The notes beneath the pieces are model-generated. The model saw only the letters and a list, made by a program, of their open reading frames with translations. It had not been told where the DNA came from and did no database searches. 64,000 nucleotides of DNA from Labilithrix luteola (lineage in GTDB: Bacteria; Myxococcota_A; Polyangia; Polyangiales; Polyangiaceae), in the NCBI RefSeq assembly GCF_001263205.1, contig NZ_CP012333.1:10397501-10461500 (forward strand), given 5' to 3'. Positions 51,537 through 59,355 of this stretch are shown piece after piece. The position numbers and the translations under genes were made by a program. Within the stretch, counting starts at the first letter, position 1; each line of letters begins with the position of its first letter.

Positions 51537-52070
51537 ATGCTTTCGGCCGATACGCTCGCCTACGCGAAGAGCAAGATCCGCGACATTCCCGACTTTCCGT
51601 CGCCCGGGATCCTGTTCAAGGACATCACCCCGCTCCTCGCCGATCCGAGGGCATTTCACATCGTGCTCGACTCCATCGCGGAGCGCTTCATCGGCTCCCA
51701 CGTCGACGCCGTCGTCGGTGTCGAGGCGCGCGGGTTCATCTTCGGCGGCGCGCTCGCCGCGCGACTCAACGCGAGCTTCGTGCCGGCACGCAAGCCGGGC
51801 AAGCTGCCCGCCAAGAGCGACCGCGTCTCCTACAAGACAGAATACAGCGTCGCGGAGCTCGAGATGCACGTCGGCTCGATCCCGCAAGGGGCGCGTGTCC
51901 TCGTGGTAGACGACGTGCTTGCCACCGGCGGGACGGCCAAGGCCGCCGCGGAGCTCGTGACGACGCAGGGCGGCAACGTCGTGGCGTTCGCCTTCGTCAT
52001 CGAGCTTGGCTTCCTCGGAGGTCGTCGCGTCCTCGAACCGTCCCGCATCGAAAGCGTGATGGCGTACTGA
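51537..52070 (+). CDS. apt: Adenine phosphoribosyltransferase
   Basis: Apt salvages adenine with PRPP to form AMP. The PRPP-binding motif ARVLVVDDVLATGGTA is at about 118-133, with GVEARGFIFGGALA and IRDIPDFPSPGILFKDITPLL specific for Apt. The protein has 177 residues, like E. coli Apt (183). It follows surE, making a purine salvage pair. Confidence 0.93.
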   Translation: MLSADTLAYAKSKIRDIPDFPSPGILFKDITPLLADPRAFHIVLDSIAERFIGSHVDAVVGVEARGFIFGGALAARLNASFVPARKPGKLPAKSDRVSYKTEYSVAELEMHVGSIPQGARVLVVDDVLATGGTAKAAAELVTTQGGNVVAFAFVIELGFLGGRRVLEPSRIESVMAY

Positions 52071-52095
52071 TACGGCGTAGCGTATCTTTCACGGC

Positions 52096-53367
52096 GTGGC
52101 CGGGAGGGTGAGACGCGTCGTGCTCGCAACGTCCGCCGGAGGCGTGCTTGTCGCCGTCCTAGGCGCCGGCGCATGCGGGACGCCGTACGGCGAAGCCAAA
52201 CTCCAGGACAACGCGGCAGATGCGTCGTTCGAAGGAACCGCCCCGGGTATCGAGTCCTGCCCGCTCCTTCATCCCATCGGTCAGCCCGACGACGACGACG
52301 ACCCCTTGACGGAGTTGCCAGCGTTCGTTCTCGCGATCGACAACGTCAAGCTCGCGAGCGACACGGATTCCTTCGGTTACGACATCGACAACGTGTGCAC
52401 CTGCGACACGCGCGATCGCGGCCCGCACGACGCGGGTTCGAGCTGCGTACCGAAGAAGGCCGTGCATTGCGACGGCGACGGCGGCGTCGACAACTCGTTC
52501 AACGCCTTCCTTCAGACGTTCCCGACCGACTACAGCTTGGACGAATCCGTCGGCCTGCAGAAGAGCATCACGACGGGCGCGCAGAGCTTTCTCCTCCACT
52601 TCCATCGCTACAACGGGCTCGCCAACGATCGCGACGTCGAGGTCGGCTTCCTTCCCTCGAACGGAGTCCGCACGGCCGGTTGCCCTGGCTCGGTCGCGGA
52701 CGACGACGGCAACTACCCACCTCAATGGTGCGGCGACGACGTCTGGACCACCCTCCCCGACGCGACCTTCCGTGACGGCATGCCGGTCGCGTTCGCGAAC
52801 GGGTACGTCCGCAACTACCAGTTCGTCGTCACCCTCCCAGCGACCGTCCGCATTCCGTTCGGGCCCACACCGCTCGAGTTCGGCACGCCCATCGTCACCG
52901 GAAAGCTCGTTCCGCTCGCGGAGGACATGACCCCGCGCCCCGCCGATCAAGCCCCGAAGACAGATCGCGAGAAGCGATACTTCAAGGTGGAAGGTGGGGT
53001 GCTCACGGGGCGTATGAACGTCGAAGCGCTTCTCGGTGCACTGGGCGCGGCCTCCATGGGGGACGGCACGCGTCTCTGCCAGTCGCCGCTTTATCGCGAC
53101 GTCCGCAAGCGTGTCTGCGACGCGGTCGACGTCGCGCGAACGCCCGCACTCGACTTCCAGGCCGACCAACCGTGCGATTCGATGTCGGCAGCCGTTGGCT
53201 TCACGGCCAAGCCCGCCATCCAAGGACCGTCCTACCGCGACCCGGGCAAGAACAACGACTGCCTACCGGTCGACGGCAAGCCCAAGGTTCCGACGAAGTA
53301 CGCGCAGACGTACTCCTGCGACGACGGCGAGCTCGATGCGGGCGCTGGCGCTGACGCGAGCCCGTAA
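52096..53367 (+). CDS. Lipoprotein of unknown function
   Basis: The GTG at 52096 gives 423 residues with a signal peptide ending in GAGAC (lipobox Cys27). The mature protein is acidic, with a cluster of Asp residues near 64-68, several Cys residues that could pair, and an Asp/Gly/Ala-rich end (DAGAGADASP). It resembles other large, poorly conserved lipoproteins of Myxococcota. No enzymatic motif was recognised. Confidence 0.65.
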   Translation: MAGRVRRVVLATSAGGVLVAVLGAGACGTPYGEAKLQDNAADASFEGTAPGIESCPLLHPIGQPDDDDDPLTELPAFVLAIDNVKLASDTDSFGYDIDNVCTCDTRDRGPHDAGSSCVPKKAVHCDGDGGVDNSFNAFLQTFPTDYSLDESVGLQKSITTGAQSFLLHFHRYNGLANDRDVEVGFLPSNGVRTAGCPGSVADDDGNYPPQWCGDDVWTTLPDATFRDGMPVAFANGYVRNYQFVVTLPATVRIPFGPTPLEFGTPIVTGKLVPLAEDMTPRPADQAPKTDREKRYFKVEGGVLTGRMNVEALLGALGAASMGDGTRLCQSPLYRDVRKRVCDAVDVARTPALDFQADQPCDSMSAAVGFTAKPAIQGPSYRDPGKNNDCLPVDGKPKVPTKYAQTYSCDDGELDAGAGADASP

Positions 53368-53388
53368 GCACCGAGCCGCAAGCGCATA

Positions 53389-53535
53389 TCAGAGACCGCG
53401 CTGGGTCGCGCGAAGAACGCCGCGGGGGCACACGACGAGACAGATCGCCGGCGCGAAGACCACGGCGAGAATACCGACGAGGGCCGCCGCCGTGCCCAAG
53501 GTGCCAATCGTTGCAAAGAGGTTGTCGAGAAGCAT
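53389..53535 (-). CDS. Small single-span membrane protein
   Basis: A 48-residue protein starts at the ATG at 53535, with GGAGG seven bases upstream on the minus strand. It has one hydrophobic segment (TIGTLGTAAALVGILAVVFA) followed by CLVVCPRGVLRATQRGL, a basic cytosolic tail. The clean ribosome-binding site and codon use support it. It is convergent with the lipoprotein gene and lies alone, so its role is unknown. Confidence 0.6.
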   Translation of the reverse strand: MLLDNLFATIGTLGTAAALVGILAVVFAPAICLVVCPRGVLRATQRGL

Positions 53536-53742
53536 GTCGCTGCCTCCAGCTGCGCCGTGAATTTTATCCGGCCGGCCAGTATGTTTTGGTCAGGTGGCCA
53601 GTTTTGTCAAGGCCGCCCTCAACGCTTTGCGTCAATAAGCTAGAATTACGAAGGATTTTTCTGACACGGTCCGTCGCGGTCGGCGTCCGGGTCGCAGCTC
53701 CTGGGCATGCGCGGTGCAGCCTCCCCGTCCGGAGGTGCTCCC

Positions 53743-54336
53743 GTGCTGCCCAACCTGCGCGTCCTCGTCGCCCTCGTTCCCGTCACCATCGCCGTCGGCT
53801 GCGGTGGCAGCAGCAGCCAGCCGCGGAGCGCATCGTCCCAGACGACCAGCGGCGCGACGAACCCGTACAACGATCTGCGAACCGTCGACTCCGCCGGCTA
53901 CGTGGACAACGCCGGCCGAACCGAAGAAGTCACCGCAGGTGCCACCCCGACGGTGCGTGGCCGCGGCGAGGGCATCGTCGCGCCGAGGCCCCCCGAGAGC
54001 ACCTCCGGCTCGAGCGAAGTGCCTCCGAGCGGTGCGCCCGCCACGGCGCCTGCGACGGCGACCGAAGCCGTGCCGCGCCTCGTCCGTGCCCTGTGCGACC
54101 GCGAGTCGGCGTGCGAACGCGTCGGCACCGCCGCGCGCTACGCTTCGGCCGACAGCTGCATGGCGGAGAAGCGCCAGAACGTCGAGTCGCTCCTCGAGGC
54201 CGGCTGCCCGAAGGGCGTCGCCAGCTCGGCGTTCGGGGCGTGCCTCGGCGCCATCCGCGTCGCCTCCTGCGAGCCGAGCGCGGTGCAGGTCGGGACCCTT
54301 CCCGCGTGCCGCGCCGAAGCGGTTTGTCCCAAGTAA
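53743..54336 (+). CDS. Cys-rich lipoprotein, DUF6184-like
   Basis: The GTG at 53743 has GGAGG seven bases upstream, which decides it against the ATG at 53707. The 197-residue product has a signal peptide with lipobox VGC and a Ser/Thr/Pro-rich linker, then a Cys-rich domain (LVRALCDRESACERVG, ADSCMAEKRQ, AGCPKG, FGACLGAIR). The last domain resembles the DUF6184 lipoproteins found near natural-product genes in Myxococcota; no such gene cluster is seen here. Confidence 0.65.
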   Translation: MLPNLRVLVALVPVTIAVGCGGSSSQPRSASSQTTSGATNPYNDLRTVDSAGYVDNAGRTEEVTAGATPTVRGRGEGIVAPRPPESTSGSSEVPPSGAPATAPATATEAVPRLVRALCDRESACERVGTAARYASADSCMAEKRQNVESLLEAGCPKGVASSAFGACLGAIRVASCEPSAVQVGTLPACRAEAVCPK

Positions 54337-54343
54337 GACGCGT

Positions 54344-54949
54344 TCAGAGCTCGAAAATCGCGATCATCATCGCTTCGAGCGTGCGGAGCATCTCCGTCTG
54401 CTCGGACGTGGTGATCGGATCGACGGCGTGGTGCAGCGAGAGTCCGTCGAGGGCGGCGAGGAGCAAGCGCGCGGCGACGTCGACGCCCACCTTCGGCTTC
54501 AAACCGAGCTCGAGCAACCGAGCGAAGCCGATGTCGACAATCTGCTTGCGACTCCTCTTGAGCGCGTCGGCGAGCGCCTGCCGGATGGCCGGGTTCTGGC
54601 GCGACAGGGTGAAGAGCTCTTGGAGCACCTGCAGCTCGGGAAGGCCGTCGCGTCGCTGCGACCACATTTCGAGAACCGCACGGCGGACGCGCTCCATCGG
54701 TGCGCCGGGCTGCTCGAAGACTTCGACGACGCGCTTCTCTATCGTCTCGCAGCAACGTTCGAGCACACGCTCGTAGAGCTCGTCTTTGCTGGCGAAGTGG
54801 TAGTGGACCGAGCCCTTGCTGAGCTTGGCAGCATTCGCGATGTCCTGGACGCTCGTGTCGGCGATGCCGCGCTTCGCGAGCGTGGCGATCGCCGCGTCGA
54901 GAACCTGGAGCTTGCTGTCTTCGCTCTTCTTGTAGACCGACCGCCTCAC
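54344..54949 (-). CDS. TetR-family transcriptional regulator
   Basis: The GTG at 54949 gives 201 residues. The helix-turn-helix is complete: SKLQVLDAAIATLAKRGIADTSVQDIANAAKLSKGSVHYHFASKDEL. The C-terminal ligand domain is of the usual size. A likely operator lies immediately upstream of the start (54954-54967). It is divergent from no gene but shares direction with the aldehyde dehydrogenase that lies upstream of it, with a short gap. Confidence 0.85.
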   Translation of the reverse strand: MRRSVYKKSEDSKLQVLDAAIATLAKRGIADTSVQDIANAAKLSKGSVHYHFASKDELYERVLERCCETIEKRVVEVFEQPGAPMERVRRAVLEMWSQRRDGLPELQVLQELFTLSRQNPAIRQALADALKRSRKQIVDIGFARLLELGLKPKVGVDVAARLLLAALDGLSLHHAVDPITTSEQTEMLRTLEAMMIAIFEL

Positions 54950-54953
54950 GAAC

Positions 54954-54967
54954 TGACCATCCAGTCA
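54954..54967 (-). promoter_or_regulatory. Operator TGAC-N6-GTCA before the TetR gene
   Basis: TGACTGGATGGTCA lies immediately upstream of the GTG at 54949 and contains the inverted repeat TGAC/GTCA, typical of TetR operators. TACATT just upstream on the minus strand may be the -10 element. Confidence 0.5.
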
Positions 54968-55016
54968 AAATGTAATCGGCCGGCGGAAGAACTCCAGGCC
55001 GCGCTGCGTCAAAGGA

Positions 55017-56621
55017 CTATTTCGCAGGCTTTTCTAGCTCGGCCCGAGGACTGGCCGAGCGGCCGGATTTCAGCTCGCGCATGCGCTTCGGCATGAGGCT
55101 CAGGACCGAGAAGATCGCTCCGATGCGCGCTCCGAAGGACGACGCGCCGCCACGAATCGCCGCGAAGGCGAGAGCGAGCTTTCGCAGCGTGTCGGTGTAC
55201 GGGTACCACCACACCTCGCGCGGCGCGCGGTTGTGGTCGACGAGCAGGAAGCGCGGGCGCGTGAGGGTGTCGAGTGCCAGCGGCGAGCCGGTGATGCCCC
55301 ACCCCGTCTCGCCCATGCCGCTCCACGGCGCCGAAGGGATCGCGCCGGTGAAGGAGTGATTGTTGACGGTGACCACACCGGCGCGAAGACGCTTCGCGAT
55401 CGCCTCGCCGCGAACCGTGTCCTTGGTCCAGACGCTCGCCGTCAGCCCGTAGCGCGAAGCGTTCGCGCGCCGAATGCCCTCCTCGACGTCCGCGATCTCC
55501 GCGATGGGTACGACGGGACCGAACGTCTCGTCCGCAACGAGCGGATTGGCGTCCGCCTCGATGGTCACGACCGTCGGCCGGTAGCCGAGCTTGGCGCCGG
55601 GTTCGTCGCACGCCTCGCCGCCGGCCAGCACTTGCCCACCACCGCTGCGGGCGGCCTCGACGTGACGCTCGACGACCGAGCGCTGAGCGGCCGTCGTGAG
55701 CGGGCCGACGTCGGTGCCGACGCGGAGCGCCTTCGTGTGCGCGATGACCTTCTCGACGAAGGCCTTCGCGACGGACTTTTCGACGTACACGCGCTCGACG
55801 GCGCCGCAGTTTTGCCCGGCGTTCATCATGCCGCCCCACACGATGCCGCTCGCTGCGCGCTCCAGATCGGCGTCGGCGAGGACGATGGCGGCGTCCTTTC
55901 CGCCGAGCTCGAGCGCACACGGAACGAGCCGCTCGGCGCACGCGTGCGCCACCTTGCGTCCGGTCGTGGGGCTACCGGTGAAGACGACGAGATCGACGTC
56001 GGCGTCGCACAGCTTCGCGCCTGCCTCGCCTCCTCCCTGCACGAGCGCGAGGAGCCCCTCCGGCAGGAGGTCGGCGAAGAGATCGACGATGAGCTTTCCG
56101 GTGCGCGGGGTGATCTCGCTCGGCTTGAAGACGATGGCGTTGCCGACCATCAACGCCGGAACGATCGTGCGAAGCGGCAGCGCGAAGGGGAAATTCCAGG
56201 GCATGATGACGGCGAGCGTGCCGCGCGCCTCACGATGGATCGTGCCGATCTTGCTCGGATACGACAGCGCATCGATGTCGGCCTCGACGGGCTCGAGCTC
56301 CTCGGGGAGCACCTCGGACCAGTACGAGACGACGTCGGCGCTGGCTAGCACTTCGCCGAGCAGCGCTTCGACGTCGGGCTTGCCCGTCTCTTCGTGGACG
56401 ACCTTGGCGATCTCCTCGGCACGCGCGAGGATGCGCTGCTTGACGGCGCCGACGGTCTCGATGCGTGTTTCGAGCGACAGCGCCGCCCATGCTTCACGCG
56501 CCTCGCGAGCACGGCGGACGACGTCGTCGATCGAGCTGATCGGGGTGGCATCGACCGCGGAGAGGGCTTCTCCCGTCGCCGGACTGGTGGACGCAAACGG
56601 TGACGCGCTGGCCGCTTCCAT
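55017..56621 (-). CDS. NAD(P)-dependent aldehyde dehydrogenase
   Basis: The 534-residue protein is a member of the aldehyde dehydrogenase superfamily. The catalytic Cys272 lies in NAGQNCGAVERV, the general base Glu238 in LELGGKDA, and Asn143 in PWNFPFA. After the catalytic domain an extension of about 50 residues is unlike the usual ending. Its substrate cannot be told. It may be co-transcribed with the lipase gene and is near a TetR regulator that could control it. Confidence 0.88.
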   Translation of the reverse strand: MEAASASPFASTSPATGEALSAVDATPISSIDDVVRRAREAREAWAALSLETRIETVGAVKQRILARAEEIAKVVHEETGKPDVEALLGEVLASADVVSYWSEVLPEELEPVEADIDALSYPSKIGTIHREARGTLAVIMPWNFPFALPLRTIVPALMVGNAIVFKPSEITPRTGKLIVDLFADLLPEGLLALVQGGGEAGAKLCDADVDLVVFTGSPTTGRKVAHACAERLVPCALELGGKDAAIVLADADLERAASGIVWGGMMNAGQNCGAVERVYVEKSVAKAFVEKVIAHTKALRVGTDVGPLTTAAQRSVVERHVEAARSGGGQVLAGGEACDEPGAKLGYRPTVVTIEADANPLVADETFGPVVPIAEIADVEEGIRRANASRYGLTASVWTKDTVRGEAIAKRLRAGVVTVNNHSFTGAIPSAPWSGMGETGWGITGSPLALDTLTRPRFLLVDHNRAPREVWWYPYTDTLRKLALAFAAIRGGASSFGARIGAIFSVLSLMPKRMRELKSGRSASPRAELEKPAK

Positions 56622-56632
56622 GAGGCTGGCGA

Positions 56633-57559
56633 CTATACTGGATCGGCGCCCTTTTTCGGCGGCGATGCGTCGGGCTCGGCGAGGAAGGTCGCGACCGCAT
56701 CAGCGACCTTGGGCGAAAACAGGATCGCCAGGTGGGCGTGGTGCTCGACCTCGAAATCGCGCCCGCCTCGCTTGACCAGCGACGACGTTTCCTTCGGATA
56801 AACGATGTTGTCGTGCGCCGAGTAGATCGACAGACACGGCACCGCGAGCATCTGCCCGGCCTGGGTCTCGAGCAGCTTCGAGCCACGCCGCAGGCTCGCC
56901 GAGCCGAGACCGAAGATCGGACCGCGCCACACGATGCCGGCATGCGGCGTGGCGATGGTCACGCAGCGGCGCACCTTGAGCGGCGCGCTCGTCCCGTCTT
57001 TTTTCAGCGCCGCCGCGCGCATCATCTCCGTGGCCACGAGGCCGCCCATCGAATGGCACACGATGTCGACCTTCGCCGCGCCCGTCTCGCGGATCACGCG
57101 GTCGACGAAGCGATCGAGCCGCCCGGCGTTCGATGCGATCGAAGCCAGCCACGGGTAGTTGAAGCCGTAGAGCGGCCCGAAGCCTCGATGCGCGAGCGCC
57201 CGTGCGAGGCCCAAGAAACCAACGCGGTTCTGCATGTAGCCGTGCACGAAGACGATGGGCACGTGCGACACGACGGGGACGCCGGCCTGGGTCAGCCCCT
57301 CTCTGCCCCGCCGCGCGAGAAAGCGATCCATACGGTAGCCGAGCACGTAGAAGAGAGGGAGTAAGGGCTGCGTGAGAACAGCGAGGGTGGCCTCACGAAA
57401 CACCGCTCGGAACGAGGAACCGAAGGCGCGCCGCGTCGTGTAGCTCCCCGTCAGCGCGAAGGAGCCGAGGACGTAAATCGCGATGCCGAACAAGAACGCC
57501 AGCCCAAGCGCTCCCACCACCTCGAGCAACTCAACGACGATGCGTTCCCAGTGACTCAT
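56633..57559 (-). CDS. Membrane-associated alpha/beta-hydrolase, lipase-like
   Basis: The 308-residue protein has a membrane segment at about 13-36 and an alpha/beta-hydrolase domain. PIVFVHGYMQNRVGF is the oxyanion-hole region, and the nucleophile elbow is VCHSMGGLVA. The acid and His are in SAHDNIVYP and EHHAHLAIL. This resembles bacterial triacylglycerol lipases. It lies 11 bases upstream of the aldehyde dehydrogenase and probably shares its transcript. Confidence 0.78.
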   Translation of the reverse strand: MSHWERIVVELLEVVGALGLAFLFGIAIYVLGSFALTGSYTTRRAFGSSFRAVFREATLAVLTQPLLPLFYVLGYRMDRFLARRGREGLTQAGVPVVSHVPIVFVHGYMQNRVGFLGLARALAHRGFGPLYGFNYPWLASIASNAGRLDRFVDRVIRETGAAKVDIVCHSMGGLVATEMMRAAALKKDGTSAPLKVRRCVTIATPHAGIVWRGPIFGLGSASLRRGSKLLETQAGQMLAVPCLSIYSAHDNIVYPKETSSLVKRGGRDFEVEHHAHLAILFSPKVADAVATFLAEPDASPPKKGADPV

Positions 57560-57637
57560 TGTGCCGCGACCAAGAAGATACGTCCGATCGACGACGTTCG
57601 TAGCCTCGCACGGCTGGGTTCGAATAGCCTCCCCTCC

Positions 57638-57895
57638 ATGGACCTCACGGCTCGATTCGACGACGCACAGACCCGCGTCAAAGGACTTTCGAAGGCGCCC
57701 AGCAACGACGACCTGCTCGAGCTCTACGCGCTCTACAAGCAGGCAACGGTCGGCGACGTGTCCGGCTCGCGCCCCGGCATGCTCGATCTCAAGGGCCGCG
57801 CCAAATTCGACGCGTGGACCAAGAAGAAGGGCGTCGCGAAGGATGCCGCGATGACCTCGTACGTCGCGCTCGTCGACCGCCTGCTCGCGAGCTGA
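57638..57895 (+). CDS. Acyl-CoA-binding protein
   Basis: The ATG at 57638 gives 85 residues, exactly the size of the ACBP fold of four helices. The conserved segment YALYKQATVGDVSGSRPGML and then KGRAKFDAWTKKKG match ACBP well. The protein binds long-chain acyl-CoA and buffers its pool. ACBP is mostly eukaryotic and is found only in some bacteria. It is divergent from the lipase gene. Confidence 0.88.
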   Translation: MDLTARFDDAQTRVKGLSKAPSNDDLLELYALYKQATVGDVSGSRPGMLDLKGRAKFDAWTKKKGVAKDAAMTSYVALVDRLLAS

Positions 57896-57966
57896 GGCGG
57901 AAGGCCGGTCCAGATCGGGGCGGAATCGGCGCGGAGACGCGACAAGGCGGTGCTACGTTGCCGCTC

Positions 57967-59292
57967 GTGGATATCGAGCATCTCCGCAGCCTCTATCTGG
58001 ACCACGTCCGCACCCTCGAAACGCGCTACGCGAAGGCTCTTGCCGGCGCGGGCTTCGATGCCGTCGTCGTGCACTCGGGCACGCCGGTCAAGCGCACCGC
58101 GTTCGACGACCAGTACTGGCCGCTGCGCCCGACGCCCGAGTTCCAGCTCTGGGCGCCGCTGACCGAGCCGGACTGCTTCGTGGTCGTCCAGCCGGGTTCG
58201 AAGACGAAGCTCGTGTGGCCCCACTGCACGAGCTTCTGGGAGCGGCCGGCCGAGCCCGAAGTGACGTTCTTCCAGGACGGGCTCGACGTCCGCCGCACCG
58301 ACGCCTCCGAGCTCGCCTCGCTCGCGGGCGGCTCGAAGCGCGTGGCCTGGATCGGCGAAGACACGGCGCGCGCGGCAGCCCTCGGCTTCCGCGACACGAA
58401 CCCGAAGGCACTCCTCGACGCGCTCGAACACGGTCGGACGCTCAAGACCGACTACGAGGTCGCTTGCCTCGCCGAGGCCAACCGGCGCGCGGCGCTCGGT
58501 CACGACGCCGTCCTTCGTGCCTTCGAAGGCGGTGCGAAGTCGGAGCTCGAGCTCCACCTCGTCTTCCTCGGCGCCACGCGGCAAGACGACTCGGAGACGC
58601 CTTACAAGAACATCGTAGCGCTCGGCTCGAACGGCGCCGTCCTCCATCACGTCAGCTACGGACGCGACGCGACGCGCGCCGAATCGCTCCTTCTCGACGC
58701 CGGCGCCACGTACCTCGGGTACTGCTCGGACATCACGCGCACGTGGGCTCGCCCGCAAGGTTCCGCCGGCAAGACCTTCGGGGGTCTCGTGGTCGCCATG
58801 GAGGCCATGCAGAAGCGCCTCGTCGAGCGCGTGGCCGTCGGCATGCCGTACGAGGAGCTCCACGACGAATCGCATCGTCAGGTGAGCGCGATCCTCAAAG
58901 AAGCGGGCATCGCCAAGGGAAGCGTCGAGGAGATCGACAAGCGCGGAATCAGCCGCGCGTTCTACCCGCACGGCCTCGGGCACTCGCTCGGTCTGCAGAC
59001 GCACGACGTCGGCTGCGCCACGGTGAAGCCGCGCGCCGACAACCCCTTCCTCCGCAACACCTCGAAGATCGAAGTCGGCCAGACGTTCACGATCGAGCCC
59101 GGCCTCTACTTCATCGACGGCCTCTTGCGTGAGCTGCGTGGGAAGCCGGAGGGTGAGCTCGTCGACTGGCAGCTCGTCGACGCCCTCGCGCCGTTCGGTG
59201 GCATCCGCATCGAAGACGACATCCTCGTGCGCGAGTCCGGCGTGCGGAACTTCACGCGCGAAGTCCTGCCGACCGGCGGCAGCACCGTCTAA
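57967..59292 (+). CDS. pepQ: Xaa-Pro dipeptidase PepQ
   Basis: PepQ cleaves dipeptides with proline at the second position. The GTG at 57967 gives 441 residues, nearly the same as E. coli PepQ (443), and the N-terminus VDIEHLRSLYLDHVRTLETR matches it. Metal ligands of the pita-bread fold are present: LLLDAGATYLGYCSDITRTW, the FYPHGLGHSLGLQTHDVG His, and FTIEPGLYFI and GGIRIEDDILV Glu. It works with the prolyl oligopeptidase of the window in proline-peptide breakdown. Confidence 0.9.
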   Translation: MDIEHLRSLYLDHVRTLETRYAKALAGAGFDAVVVHSGTPVKRTAFDDQYWPLRPTPEFQLWAPLTEPDCFVVVQPGSKTKLVWPHCTSFWERPAEPEVTFFQDGLDVRRTDASELASLAGGSKRVAWIGEDTARAAALGFRDTNPKALLDALEHGRTLKTDYEVACLAEANRRAALGHDAVLRAFEGGAKSELELHLVFLGATRQDDSETPYKNIVALGSNGAVLHHVSYGRDATRAESLLLDAGATYLGYCSDITRTWARPQGSAGKTFGGLVVAMEAMQKRLVERVAVGMPYEELHDESHRQVSAILKEAGIAKGSVEEIDKRGISRAFYPHGLGHSLGLQTHDVGCATVKPRADNPFLRNTSKIEVGQTFTIEPGLYFIDGLLRELRGKPEGELVDWQLVDALAPFGGIRIEDDILVRESGVRNFTREVLPTGGSTV

Positions 59293-59355
59293 TCCAGAGA
59301 GCTCGACCGCGCTCGGTCGCGTTCTTGCTTCACGGTAGAGCACCGACGGTGCGCC

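Noticed and set aside
53582..53610. Promoter for the small membrane peptide with TTGACA at 53605-53610
   Set aside because: No acceptable -10 was seen at 16-19 bases; CATACT lies at 21 bases, too far for confidence.
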